DNA from: a virus
Virus record (IMG/VR): IMGVR_UViG_3300028388_004604
Location: 1 to 22,042 of that record
DNA: 22,042 nt
Strand: one strand, 5' to 3'
In this document: positions 1 through 6,562 of the stretch, in pieces
Layout of the letters: each line of letters starts with the position of its first letter
How positions within the stretch are numbered: the first letter of the stretch is position 1
The notes under the pieces: generated by a model
The model's input: only the letters and a program-made list of their open reading frames with translations
What the model was told of the DNA's origin: nothing
Database searches by the model: none
Program-made: the position numbers and the translations under genes

Positions 1-371
1 AAAACTCCGTCATCAATAGTTTTTTGATCAAACTCCCCCCAACTTCTAAATTCAACTGTATTTATAGCCTTGCCTTTATTTAAAAGACATCTGTTTCTAG
101 CATTGTTTCTATCGTAACAGTCTTTTACCATTTCTTTATTGTCGTGAAGTTGTTCATCATATTCTCTATGATTTACTGAAGCGTTATAATACTCTCCATA
201 AAACTCATTAAGCCAGTCTTTTTCTTCAGGAGTCAACGGTCTAATGCCAAGCCCTTCTCCAGTAACAGATTCTACTCCATTTAAAAAATGAACATCCATA
301 TAGTCTTGTCTTAGTTTGAGATTTTTTCTTTTTATAAGATTATCCCATCTACCTCTTCTCTTTTTTGGCAC
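1..371 (-). CDS. hypothetical protein, 3' end outside window
   Basis: The reading frame runs off the left edge, so only the first ~123 residues are visible. I place the start at GTG 371, because AGGAG lies 8 bases upstream and no ATG fits better. The N-terminus is very basic (PKKRRGRW), which suggests nucleic-acid contact. A segment reading RPLTPEEKDWLNEF then leads into a charged, Asn-rich stretch. The 5' end overlaps the preceding gene by 23 bases in another frame, which suggests translational coupling. I do not recognise the family. No catalytic motif is visible in this part. Confidence 0.75.
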   Translation of the reverse strand, partial: MPKKRRGRWDNLIKRKNLKLRQDYMDVHFLNGVESVTGEGLGIRPLTPEEKDWLNEFYGEYYNASVNHREYDEQLHDNKEMVKDCYDRNNARNRCLLNKGKAINTVEFRSWGEFDQKTIDDGV

Positions 372-729
372 TTGACAATCTCCTATTATAATTCTCTGCT
401 TTCATTATACCTTCTCTAGATGTATCAAAAGAAGAAGAGTCTAGTAAGTAATATCTTTGTTTATTTGTTCTATATTGAGTGAATTTTTTATTAAAAGATC
501 TAAAGAATACTATTTTATTAGATTTTTTATCTTTAAATTTATCATACCAATTTTGTCTATAAGCATAGTAAATAACATAGGTTGGAACTTTGTCCAACCC
601 TGTTTTTATATCTAAATCTTTTATAAACCTATCTACACTACTTAAATCTCTACTTTTTACTTCTCTTTTCTGCTTAACTTCAGCTTCGTTTACTATAGAT
701 AAAAGGTCTTCTAAACTTAAGTCTGACAA
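349..729 (-). CDS. hypothetical protein, basic, 126 aa
   Basis: A 126-residue basic protein with no signal peptide or membrane segment. TTG 729 is the likely start: GGAG sits 6 bases before it, and it follows directly on the TAG of the secreted protease gene. The centre is rich in Tyr, Phe, Lys and Arg (YYAYRQNWYDKFKDKKSNK, then FFRSFNKKF), like a small nucleic-acid-binding protein, though no known domain is recognised. Its 3' end overlaps the next gene by 23 bases. Function unknown. Confidence 0.75.
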   Translation of the reverse strand: MSDLSLEDLLSIVNEAEVKQKREVKSRDLSSVDRFIKDLDIKTGLDKVPTYVIYYAYRQNWYDKFKDKKSNKIVFFRSFNKKFTQYRTNKQRYYLLDSSSFDTSREGIMKAENYNRRLSSAKKEKR

Positions 730-1491
730 CTACATCTCCATTTTAACGTGATTAGAAATGTTATTGTAGTATTCAAATACATAGTCAACTTCTTGAGAAT
801 TAGCAGATTTAACTGATAATGGACTAGTAATTAATGGACATCTAGCAAACTCTACATCTAGTATTCCAAAGAATGATCTAAATTTTTGAATAAAAGATCC
901 TGTAAAGTTTTTATCACATCTTACAGAAACTACTTCATCAGCATGGTTTAGTTCTACAGCTTGAGCACCAGTTAACCAAAGTTCATCTGAAATAAGACTT
1001 TCATACTCTTCTACTGTAATTCCAACTCTAGAAGAAGCTGTTGTATTTAGCTCTCTAATATTTCTTTCTAGTAACTTTAGTAATTGGTTTAACTCTCCTC
1101 CAATTTCACCACTCAGACCTCTAATACTAGCTCTGTGGCTCATTAGAACACCAGATGGTAGTATATACCTGCCTTTTAAGTTCTGAACCGTCTGATAGCC
1201 CATAGAAGCTGCAAAAATAGTGATTGTATGGAAGTTACAAGGAAGTGCATTTAGCGTGTCAAAAAACAACTGACCTGCAGATACTGATCCACCTGGAGTA
1301 TATAATACTACGTAAATATCACTACCTTCGCTACTGTAGCATTTAGAAGCAGCTTCTAGTTGTTTTTGTGCAACAAAGCTTCCTGTAAATTGATTGTTAA
1401 AGTTAATACTATTAGCTTCTGTTAGTACAATGCTTTTTGAAAAAGCAAAAGTAGAAGATAGTAGTAAGACTAAAGATAAAAGTAATTTCAT
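730..1491 (-). CDS. secreted ClpP-like serine protease
   Basis: A 253-residue protein of the ClpP/crotonase-fold serine peptidase group. Residues 1-18 form a signal peptide (MKLLLSLVLLLSSTFAFS), so the product is probably exported to the periplasm. The catalytic apparatus looks complete: oxyanion-type YTPGGSVSAG at ~65-73, nucleophile in FAASMGY (S96), His in MSHRAS (H119) and Asp in ISDELWLTGAQAVELNHADEV (D169), spaced about as in ClpP. The ~60-residue tail after the fold contains two Cys. The start ATG 1491 has AGGAG 5 bases upstream, and a putative promoter with a palindrome precedes it. No ClpX-type partner is visible, and Clp ATPases are cytoplasmic, so it may act alone. The substrate is unknown. 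Confidence 0.88.
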   Translation of the reverse strand: MKLLLSLVLLLSSTFAFSKSIVLTEANSINFNNQFTGSFVAQKQLEAASKCYSSEGSDIYVVLYTPGGSVSAGQLFFDTLNALPCNFHTITIFAASMGYQTVQNLKGRYILPSGVLMSHRASIRGLSGEIGGELNQLLKLLERNIRELNTTASSRVGITVEEYESLISDELWLTGAQAVELNHADEVVSVRCDKNFTGSFIQKFRSFFGILDVEFARCPLITSPLSVKSANSQEVDYVFEYYNNISNHVKMEM

Positions 1492-1518
1492 ATAATCTCC
1501 TGTGTTATACCTTTATAC

Positions 1519-1547
1519 ATTGTATAATAACTTATTATACAAATCAA
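1519..1547 (-). promoter_or_regulatory. sigma70-like promoter for the secreted protease gene
   Basis: Read on the minus strand, TTGATT (1547-1542) and TACAAT (1524-1519) are separated by exactly 17 bases. They match the -35 and -10 consensus at 4/6 and 5/6 positions. This is one of only two real intergenic spacers in the window and sits just upstream of the secreted ClpP-like gene. Transcription would start near 1512. AT-rich DNA produces such matches by chance, so this is a good but unproven call. Confidence 0.5.
1520..1542. repeat. perfect 11-bp inverted repeat, operator-like
   Basis: TTGTATAATAA and TTATTATACAA are exact reverse complements around a single central base. The palindrome fills the whole spacer of the putative promoter and overlaps its -10 box, where a dimeric repressor could block transcription. 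In RNA the arms would be separated by one base, too short for a normal loop, so a DNA-binding site is more likely than a hairpin. There is no downstream U-run, which argues against a terminator. Confidence 0.6.
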
Positions 1548-1636
1548 AATATTAATTCACTAATGTTTAAAACTATATAGTCCCAATTTGATACTATAAT
1601 GCCGCCTAATAAAAATCCTATAATAAAGTCTTTCAT
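1544..1636 (-). CDS. 30-aa single-span membrane peptide
   Basis: A 30-codon gene starting at ATG 1636, with AGGA 6 bases upstream. Its ATG overlaps the TGA of the preceding gene (ATGA). The product begins MKDFIIGFLLGGIIVSNWDY: one hydrophobic segment followed by a Trp-Asp-Tyr boundary, typical of a tiny inner-membrane peptide. The Gly-Gly in the helix could allow close helix packing. The family is not recognised. The good start context and tight coupling argue that it is real despite its size. Confidence 0.6.
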   Translation of the reverse strand: MKDFIIGFLLGGIIVSNWDYIVLNISELIF

Positions 1637-2328
1637 TCTATTTCCTTTGTAAATATATGATTACTTCCAAAATATTCTCTAATCCACTTTTTATGTCTTT
1701 TCATTACTAATTTACCTAAAATTGAACTTTGCATACCTAAGTCCATTACTTTCAGCCATAGCATCATTCTAGCCGACTCTCCTCCTGCAAACACAGTAAG
1801 TAAAGAGTTTAAGTAAAATAAAATAGAGAGTAAAATTCCTGGATTACTATTTCCCATTTTTTTTACGTAGTATATATCTTCTGGAGGTAGTTTAAAAGCC
1901 AAAGGATATGCTTCTATTAAATTATTCTGCCAAACATAGTTTCTATGTTCTTTTCTTATTTTAAATAATATTTTTACTGCTTTAACAAAACTACTAAAAG
2001 TAAGTTCACGATTAAATTCTTTTGTCAAATTACAAAAATTATAGTTAGATTTTTCTAACTCCTTGTTTTCTAAAAGACCTAAAGAAACACATCCTAGTAC
2101 CTCATCTTTACTAAACGGAGGAGTTAGTTGACCAGGACTTCTATCTACCATAACTGGATCGGTACTTTTTTTACACTGATCATAACATTCTTTTAGTAAA
2201 CTCTCATCTAACATTTCTGGGACTAGGTGTTTTGCATAAGCAGAGTATATCCAACCATTATTAGAACTATAATCTACTCCGTTTGTAGGTTTATTATGAA
2301 ACCTTGTCCATTCGTCTTGGTAACTCAT
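1633..2328 (-). CDS. hypothetical protein with hydrophobic segment, 231 aa
   Basis: A 231-residue protein with a strong site (CAGGAG, 7 bases, ATG 2328). Motif-like patches are GWIYSAYA (25-32), RSPGQLTPPFSKDEVLG (63-79) and a long hydrophobic stretch at ~162-181 (GILLSILFYLNSLLTVF), which could be a membrane helix or buried core. No catalytic motif is evident. It sits between a nuclease pair and a small membrane peptide. Function unknown. Confidence 0.8.
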   Translation of the reverse strand: MSYQDEWTRFHNKPTNGVDYSSNNGWIYSAYAKHLVPEMLDESLLKECYDQCKKSTDPVMVDRSPGQLTPPFSKDEVLGCVSLGLLENKELEKSNYNFCNLTKEFNRELTFSSFVKAVKILFKIRKEHRNYVWQNNLIEAYPLAFKLPPEDIYYVKKMGNSNPGILLSILFYLNSLLTVFAGGESARMMLWLKVMDLGMQSSILGKLVMKRHKKWIREYFGSNHIFTKEIE

Positions 2329-2332
2329 TATT

Positions 2333-2746
2333 TTACTCCTGTTTATTTCTCTTTAAACTTCCTGATTTTTTACGAAGTTTCATTTCTTTATCTGTAGTGT
2401 TTTTATGACACTTTTTACAAAGTACCGTTAACTCTTCTGGACCGCACCATAATCTATTTATATACTCATCCCAACCTTGCCAACCTTGCTCTGCGTCAAC
2501 TACTTCTATGTCATGATCAAGTTCTGGTTTTTGCATTATTATATCTGGATAAACTTCTTTTAAATTATTAAAACTTTTTTCACTCTTCCCATCATACATT
2601 ATTTGAGCACACTTTTCACACTTAAAAGTGGCTTTGTCAATTTTAGCTCTATTTTTAGCTTTTGTATATTCAGGACGTTGTATACTTAGTCTTCTAAGAT
2701 GTTTTTTTATTTTAGCTACTTGAACGTATGATTTTTTTTTGCTCAT
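2333..2746 (-). CDS. HNH-type endonuclease
   Basis: A 137-residue protein with a basic N-terminus (SKKKSYVQVAKIKKHLRR) and an HNH (beta-beta-alpha metal) nuclease pattern: CEKC at 43-46, PELDHD at 75-79 with the catalytic His 78, the central Asn in YINRLW (N97), and CKKCH at 110-114. The two CxxC pairs would hold a structural zinc. Free-standing HNH proteins of this size are common in phages, as DNA-nicking enzymes in packaging or replication or as homing-type nucleases. It directly follows the stop of the DEDDh exonuclease gene, so the two probably share an mRNA. Which role it has cannot be decided from sequence. Confidence 0.85.
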   Translation of the reverse strand: MSKKKSYVQVAKIKKHLRRLSIQRPEYTKAKNRAKIDKATFKCEKCAQIMYDGKSEKSFNNLKEVYPDIIMQKPELDHDIEVVDAEQGWQGWDEYINRLWCGPEELTVLCKKCHKNTTDKEMKLRKKSGSLKRNKQE

Positions 2747-3325
2747 TTAAGACTCTTTCATTTTGTTATACAAAAAATGATGAAATCTAGCTGTGTTTAA
2801 TGCGTCAATAACGGCATTATGTTTTCCAACACCTTGCCAGGTTAAGCCACATCTTCTCATACTTTTTGATAAACCACCGCTTACGTTTAATCCATTTGCT
2901 TCTGCATATGTTTGATATAAATGCTTTATATTCATTCCAGAGTAACCAAACTCCCATTTAACGTCAGGAAGTTGTTTTTTAAGAGCATCCATGTCTCCTC
3001 CTCCCCACTGTTTAATAACCCTAGAAAAGTTATATTTTTTTTGAAGATCTACCAATTTGTTATAAGATTTTTCTAAAGTTGTTCCAGATTTTATATCATC
3101 GTCAGATATTTTTGTTAAGTTTTTTATAAACTCAGAAAGCTTAACACCAATATTAATAAACTCACTTACCTCTTCCAATACTTTAAAATCAGGCTCTATT
3201 TCGTATATAACATACCCTACTTGGATTATCATCTCTTTATTTAACTGAGAATCAGGAGTTTGGTGATTTGTATAGGGCTGTTCTAGCTCTAGGTCTATGC
3301 AACAGTGTATTTTGTTAGTATTCAT
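2747..3325 (-). CDS. DEDDh 3'-5' exonuclease (DnaQ/RNase T-like)
   Basis: A 192-residue exonuclease of the DnaQ superfamily with all motifs in order: Exo I as DLE (D11, E13), the MIIQVGYVI strand, LTKISDDDI, Exo II Asp in WGGGDMDALKKQL (D111), and Exo III GKHNAVIDALNTAR with general-base His (H169) and Asp (D174). HxAxxDAxxTA marks the DEDDh rather than the DEDDy subclass. It has no polymerase domain, so it would trim DNA or RNA 3' ends on its own. GGAGG upstream and an ATGA overlap with the previous gene support ATG 3325. Confidence 0.9.
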   Translation of the reverse strand: MNTNKIHCCIDLELEQPYTNHQTPDSQLNKEMIIQVGYVIYEIEPDFKVLEEVSEFINIGVKLSEFIKNLTKISDDDIKSGTTLEKSYNKLVDLQKKYNFSRVIKQWGGGDMDALKKQLPDVKWEFGYSGMNIKHLYQTYAEANGLNVSGGLSKSMRRCGLTWQGVGKHNAVIDALNTARFHHFLYNKMKES

Positions 3326-3567
3326 TCTAAATCCTCCATGTTTATTCCATGTGATTCTAATATAGAATAAAACTGCTCTCTAATAGACTCTACAGTTGAT
3401 AAAACAATATTAGGATCTTCTTCTGTCTGTAGTTCATATTTAACCATTTGTCTAAGTCTGTTGTCAATATCATGTAAACACAAGTATGCTTCTGTAGCAG
3501 AAACGCATCTTTTATGTGCTTTTCTCTCACTTGGATCGTCTAGATCAAATTCTAATTTAGCTTTCAT
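3322..3567 (-). CDS. hypothetical acidic helical protein, 81 aa
   Basis: An 81-residue, mostly helical acidic protein beginning MKAKLEFDLDD. I prefer ATG 3567 over ATG 3585, because AAGGA lies 4 bases before the inner ATG while the outer one has no Shine-Dalgarno. The C-terminus reads ILESHGINMEDLE and overlaps the exonuclease start (ATGA). There is no metal or nucleotide motif. Function unknown. Confidence 0.75.
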   Translation of the reverse strand: MKAKLEFDLDDPSERKAHKRCVSATEAYLCLHDIDNRLRQMVKYELQTEEDPNIVLSTVESIREQFYSILESHGINMEDLE

Positions 3568-3574
3568 AATGTCC

Positions 3575-3751
3575 TTAATCGTCATGTTCAGTTAATTCTA
3601 GATGAGATAAAATCTCTATCCCGACTAACTCTCCATCTTTATCATAATCTAAGTATATATCATCACTTAATTCTTTAGTTTTTAAAACCTTTTTATTATC
3701 TTTAACATAAATGTAACTTGCATGTTTACTAGTCGTTGCTTTCATTTTCAT
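3575..3751 (-). CDS. small hypothetical protein, ~58 aa
   Basis: A short charged protein (MKMKATTSKHASYIYVKDNK, then an acidic half ending TEHDD). It looks like a small beta-rich domain. The start is uncertain: TTG 3763, ATG 3751 and ATG 3745 are all in frame, none has a strong Shine-Dalgarno, and I chose 3751. It overlaps the upstream gene by 23 bases, so reinitiation is likely. Function unknown. Confidence 0.5.
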   Translation of the reverse strand: MKMKATTSKHASYIYVKDNKKVLKTKELSDDIYLDYDKDGELVGIEILSHLELTEHDD

Positions 3752-3941
3752 CGTCCCATTCAAACATCATAGTATATCCTCTAACTAATCCTTTTTTTAA
3801 AGTAACAGTATCTAAGGATTTAGGAGGTAACATTCCTAAGTCTTCAAATATTTCTAAAGTTCTCTCTACTATAGCTTTACTAACAAACACAGTATTTTTT
3901 TCGTGCTTTAATACTTTTTCTATAAATTCACTTCTTTTCAT
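3729..3941 (-). CDS. small hypothetical protein, 70 aa
   Basis: A 70-residue protein starting at ATG 3941, overlapping the previous gene by 14 bases in another frame. The N-terminal half is helical (KRSEFIEKVLKHEKN, AIVERTLEIFEDLG). The tail is acidic (FEWDDENESND). The helical half could be a small DNA- or protein-binding domain, but no specific family is recognised. The Shine-Dalgarno is weak, consistent with translational coupling. Confidence 0.65.
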   Translation of the reverse strand: MKRSEFIEKVLKHEKNTVFVSKAIVERTLEIFEDLGMLPPKSLDTVTLKKGLVRGYTMMFEWDDENESND

Positions 3942-4245
3942 AATCTAACTTAAATTCATCATAGTTTTTAAAAACTTTAATAATATCTTTATTTTTGTCT
4001 TCTTCATCAAATATAAAAGACATTACAGAAGTAGCACCGTAAGCTTCTTTGTGGCATTTATAAACCGATCCACTAAATCCTTTAAACAAGTAATAATCTC
4101 CGTCTTCTTCTATGTCTACAATTCCACTATTTAGTCTCCAACTATCGCCATCTAGATAGCCTCCTCTCCATCCTCCTAATACTTTGTAAGTGGTTTTATC
4201 ACCATCTCTAAATCTAATTATTAACCATTTATCAGGACAATGCAC
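3928..4245 (-). CDS. hypothetical protein, 105 aa, GTG start
   Basis: A 105-residue protein starting at GTG 4245 with AGGAG exactly 5 bases upstream, a clear non-ATG start. The sequence is rich in Trp, Gly and aromatic residues (GGWRGGYLDGDSWRLNSGI, then DGDYYLFKGFSGSVYKCHK), suggesting a compact all-beta fold. The last 30 residues are charged and helical. No enzymatic motif is seen. Confidence 0.75.
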   Translation of the reverse strand: MHCPDKWLIIRFRDGDKTTYKVLGGWRGGYLDGDSWRLNSGIVDIEEDGDYYLFKGFSGSVYKCHKEAYGATSVMSFIFDEEDKNKDIIKVFKNYDEFKLDYEKK

Positions 4246-4254
4246 AATATCTCC

Positions 4255-4785
4255 TTAATCCCAAAACCTATCTATATACTCTGACATCAGCTTATCATAT
4301 CTTTTTTTCCTACTTTTTGCAATTTTTAGGTCTTTTCTATAAGCTTTTCTAAATGCTTCTTTGTTTTTTATACCTTCTTCTAATAAATTAAAACGTCCAT
4401 ATTTTTCGTAATACAGGTTTATATAATAACTATCGTTAAAATCATTTTCTACTTTTCTTTTACACAACTCTTCTAGCTCGTATAGTTTTTTTATAAGTCC
4501 TTTTTTTCTACCACTATTCCACATAAGATGAGTTTTACCAGAGTCCATAAACTTTCTTACTCTTTTTACATGAGCATATATTAGATTATCTAAGCTGTTA
4601 GCATCAAAATCAAAAGTTTTAGTTCCTGCTTTTCCATAGTATATAAATTTATCTAAGTAATTATATAATTTTTTTGGTAAATTAATTAAATTATAAATAG
4701 GATGAAATATATCACTATAGTAAATTCCTTTTACCAATCCATACTCTTTTACGCAGTCTAATAAGTCTTCAAATAAATCTTTCAT
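4255..4785 (-). CDS. hypothetical basic protein, 176 aa
   Basis: A 176-residue protein rich in Lys and Tyr with no signal peptide. It starts at ATG 4785 (TAGGT upstream) just after the cytochrome c gene. It carries many Tyr and Phe residues in the first half and long basic helices in the second (KAYRKDLKIAKSRKKRYDKL), a composition compatible with nucleic-acid binding. Although downstream of the cytochrome, it has no haem, Cys-pair or export feature tying it to respiration. Function unknown. Confidence 0.75.
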   Translation of the reverse strand: MKDLFEDLLDCVKEYGLVKGIYYSDIFHPIYNLINLPKKLYNYLDKFIYYGKAGTKTFDFDANSLDNLIYAHVKRVRKFMDSGKTHLMWNSGRKKGLIKKLYELEELCKRKVENDFNDSYYINLYYEKYGRFNLLEEGIKNKEAFRKAYRKDLKIAKSRKKRYDKLMSEYIDRFWD

Positions 4786-4791
4786 AAATAC

Positions 4792-5175
4792 CTATTTTAA
4801 AGTAGTTATTTTACCTTTAGGTTTCTTTTTTAAAGAATCAATGTAATTTAACACTTCTTTAAGTTCTTCTTTTTCTATTTCTTGTTCTGGCATTATAGTT
4901 GGTTTATATAGCTCGTATATTTTTTTAGCAACAGGATCTGCTTTTTCATACCCTTCTTCTTCCTCGTCACCAAATATCATACCTTCTGGATAGTTTATAA
5001 ACTTTACTAACCAGTCAATTTCTCTTCTTTTAGAAACTTCAGCCAAATCAGGACCAATTTTATCTCCTTCTCCGATACTATGACAAGCAGAGCAGTTTTG
5101 TTTAAAATAACTTTCTCCGTCAATTCCAAAACAACTAAAAGAAATAGTTAATAAAAAAAATATCAAAGTTTTCAT
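4792..5175 (-). CDS. exported c-type cytochrome (class I)
   Basis: A 127-residue monohaem cytochrome c. The signal peptide is MKTLIFFLLTISFSCFG. The haem-attachment motif CSACH is at 28-32, followed by the class I signature SIGEGDKIGPDL and RREIDWLVKFI. The distal haem ligand is probably M95 in PTIMPEQ, with a final helix KEELKEVLNYIDSL. The frame stays open upstream to 5223, but GAGGAT just before ATG 5175 and the signal peptide starting there fix this start. The product would be exported by Sec and given haem in the periplasm by the host maturation system, acting as an electron carrier. An acidic insert (GDEEEEGYEKAD, 69-80) is unusual. It may support or divert host respiration during infection, which is inference. 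Confidence 0.9.
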   Translation of the reverse strand: MKTLIFFLLTISFSCFGIDGESYFKQNCSACHSIGEGDKIGPDLAEVSKRREIDWLVKFINYPEGMIFGDEEEEGYEKADPVAKKIYELYKPTIMPEQEIEKEELKEVLNYIDSLKKKPKGKITTLK

Positions 5176-5182
5176 AATATCC

Positions 5183-5287
5183 TCAATTGTTGTCGTTTTC
5201 TTCATCTGATTCAAACATTCCACATTTTTTGTAAAACAGAATCAAAGTAGTAAATCCTATTAGTATTAAAAATATATCAACTAAAAT
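5183..5287 (-). CDS. 34-aa membrane peptide, putative ATT start
   Basis: An open frame of 34 codons between the stop of the 60-aa secreted protein and the cytochrome gene. There is no ATG, GTG or TTG before the hydrophobic segment, but ATT 5287 lies 5 bases after AAGGAG, the same spacing seen at several confident starts here. The product would have one membrane span (DIFLILIGFTTLILFY) and a short acidic tail with one Cys (KKCGMFESDEENDNN). The frame is also in phase with the upstream gene across its TAA, so readthrough would append it to that protein. Alternatives are a start at an inner TTG/ATG or non-coding sequence. Confidence 0.45.
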   Translation of the reverse strand: MLVDIFLILIGFTTLILFYKKCGMFESDEENDNN

Positions 5288-5296
5288 AAAAACTCC

Positions 5297-5479
5297 TTAG
5301 TCTCCACATATTGCATTATATACTCTTTTTTCTTTTTTTACAAATTTTTTTAAACAAGATTTATATTGTTTTTTACAAACGTAACTCGCTCTTTTTTTAG
5401 ATTTTATATCTGAATTGTTCCAAGGTTCTGAAGAAAGATTTATCATTAATGTTGCAGCACATATTGCTAACATATACAT
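5297..5479 (-). CDS. small Cys-containing secreted or anchored protein, 60 aa
   Basis: A 60-residue protein with a short hydrophobic N-terminus (MYMLAICAATLMINL) resembling a signal peptide or anchor. A strongly basic domain follows, with three Cys (35, 42, 58; Cx6C then a terminal CGD). If exported, the Cys could form a disulfide. It starts at ATG 5479 (AAAGGG upstream; ATG 5473 also possible). It is the first of three consecutive envelope-directed genes ending in the cytochrome. The family is not recognised. Confidence 0.65.
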   Translation of the reverse strand: MYMLAICAATLMINLSSEPWNNSDIKSKKRASYVCKKQYKSCLKKFVKKEKRVYNAICGD

Positions 5480-5480
5480 A

Positions 5481-5828
5481 CTATTTCCCTTTGTTTACAG
5501 TCCTATAGGTGCAGCTTGTACAAGTTAAAACTTCCCCTACTTTTGGAACTTTAGTTTTATTTACAAAAGACAAACAGACTGGACACCTCGGCTCTACTTC
5601 TTTCACTTCTTTTAAACTTTTATCTGATTTAGCAGCTTCTATCAAATCTTCTAAACTTATTTCATCTAAATTATCTCTTAAAAATCTATTAGTTTTTTTA
5701 AAAGCCTGTTCATATGAATTTAATTCGCTTTTTAGTCTATTGTTTTCTTTTTCTAATTTATATATTCTTTTTTTAAGTTTGTTAAGTTCAGAATCTTTGT
5801 AGCCCTTTTTAGGCTCTTTTCTTTTCAC
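5481..5828 (-). CDS. coiled-coil protein with C-terminal zinc ribbon, 115 aa
   Basis: The start is GTG 5828 with AAGGA upstream, immediately after the MazZ-like gene. Residues ~14-45 form a charged coiled coil (LKKRIYKLEKENNRLK). A helical linker follows, then a four-Cys zinc ribbon (CPVC 82-85, CTSC 103-106). The arrangement suggests an oligomer that binds nucleic acid or protein through the ribbon. No enzymatic motif is present. Confidence 0.8.
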   Translation of the reverse strand: MKRKEPKKGYKDSELNKLKKRIYKLEKENNRLKSELNSYEQAFKKTNRFLRDNLDEISLEDLIEAAKSDKSLKEVKEVEPRCPVCLSFVNKTKVPKVGEVLTCTSCTYRTVNKGK

Positions 5829-5832
5829 TAAA

Positions 5833-6552
5833 CTAGTCCTTTTTTAATCTAACTCTATCGTCAATTCCTTTATCACAGCTTTCATAAGTTAATAAAAACA
5901 TTATGTTAGCTGCAGCTAGTTTTAAGTGATGTAGTCCGCTTTCTTCATCTATATCTACTCCCATCTTCCACTGTGCAATATGCCTTTCTAAAGATCCTAG
6001 AACTTTACTGTAATTTAAACCTTCTCCACATAAGTAGTTTGGAGTTTCTCCAGCTTTTTCAGAATATTTATTTGCACCATAGGCTAAGGCTTCTCCAAGA
6101 CCTAAAGTAAACTCTGGTCTAATAAGATCAAGTCTTGGCTTACCTTGGTCAAACTTTAATGGGCTATCTTTTTTAGTTTCTTTTTTTTCACTAACAATAC
6201 CTACCGCTAACTCTATCTCTTCCCTAGTTCTAGAAAGCTCTAAGTATCTGCTTTTAACTGGAACTTTGGCTGGTTTTGTGTCCCAAAAGTCTACTAACAC
6301 TGTCTTATCATCTAAGACTTCTATTACTCTACCCAACTTGTTTTCAACAAGACCGTTTACTGTTTTCATTCTTTTTGTAAGTTTTTTTAATTTTACTTCG
6401 TATTTAAACTGAAAAGGATTAGTGTCTTTAACTTCTTGAGTAACTTCTTCTTTAGGTAGTTCTTTTTCTAATTCTCCAAATATAGAAGCAGAACTAATTT
6501 CAGACATGCCAGCTTGAGATTCTAACTCTTTAGATTCGTTTATTTTATTCAT
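5833..6552 (-). CDS. MazZ-like dATP/dGTP pyrophosphohydrolase domain protein
   Basis: A 239-residue protein. ATG 6552 is chosen because AGGGGA lies just upstream; the open frame extends nine codons further. Residues 133-221 match the phage all-alpha NTP pyrophosphatase family (DUF5664 / dATP-dGTP diphosphohydrolase, MazZ-type): KFDQGKPRLDL, ALAYGANKYS, LGSLERHIAQW and HHLKLAAANIMFLL. The conserved Glu/Asp and His residues would bind Mg and cleave dNTPs to dNMPs. Residues ~70-105 look like a small SH3/KOW-type beta domain (GRVIEVLDDKTVLVDFW), and the N-terminus is acidic and probably disordered. MazZ works with PurZ in 2-aminoadenine phages, but no PurZ is in this window. It may instead only adjust dNTP pools. 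Confidence 0.8.
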   Translation of the reverse strand: MNKINESKELESQAGMSEISSASIFGELEKELPKEEVTQEVKDTNPFQFKYEVKLKKLTKRMKTVNGLVENKLGRVIEVLDDKTVLVDFWDTKPAKVPVKSRYLELSRTREEIELAVGIVSEKKETKKDSPLKFDQGKPRLDLIRPEFTLGLGEALAYGANKYSEKAGETPNYLCGEGLNYSKVLGSLERHIAQWKMGVDIDEESGLHHLKLAAANIMFLLTYESCDKGIDDRVRLKKD

Positions 6553-6562
6553 AAATCCCCTT

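Noticed and set aside
3736-3948. Plus-strand open frame of 70 codons
   Set aside because: It lies opposite the 70-aa minus-strand gene and its neighbours, has no Shine-Dalgarno, and its Ser/Phe-rich product is typical of the antisense of Lys/Glu-rich coding DNA.
5176-5223. Upstream extension of cytochrome c by 16 residues
   Set aside because: The signal peptide and GAGGAT ribosome site both point to ATG 5175. The extension would bury the signal peptide and overlap the small membrane gene.
5509-5802. Plus-strand open frame of 97 codons
   Set aside because: It is the complement of the coiled-coil zinc-ribbon gene. The Leu/Ser/Phe-rich product mirrors Lys/Glu codons, and there is no ribosome site.
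5833-6552. 2-aminoadenine (Z-genome) synthesis pathway
   Set aside because: Only a MazZ-like domain is present. No PurZ or DatZ is visible, so the pathway cannot be claimed from this window.
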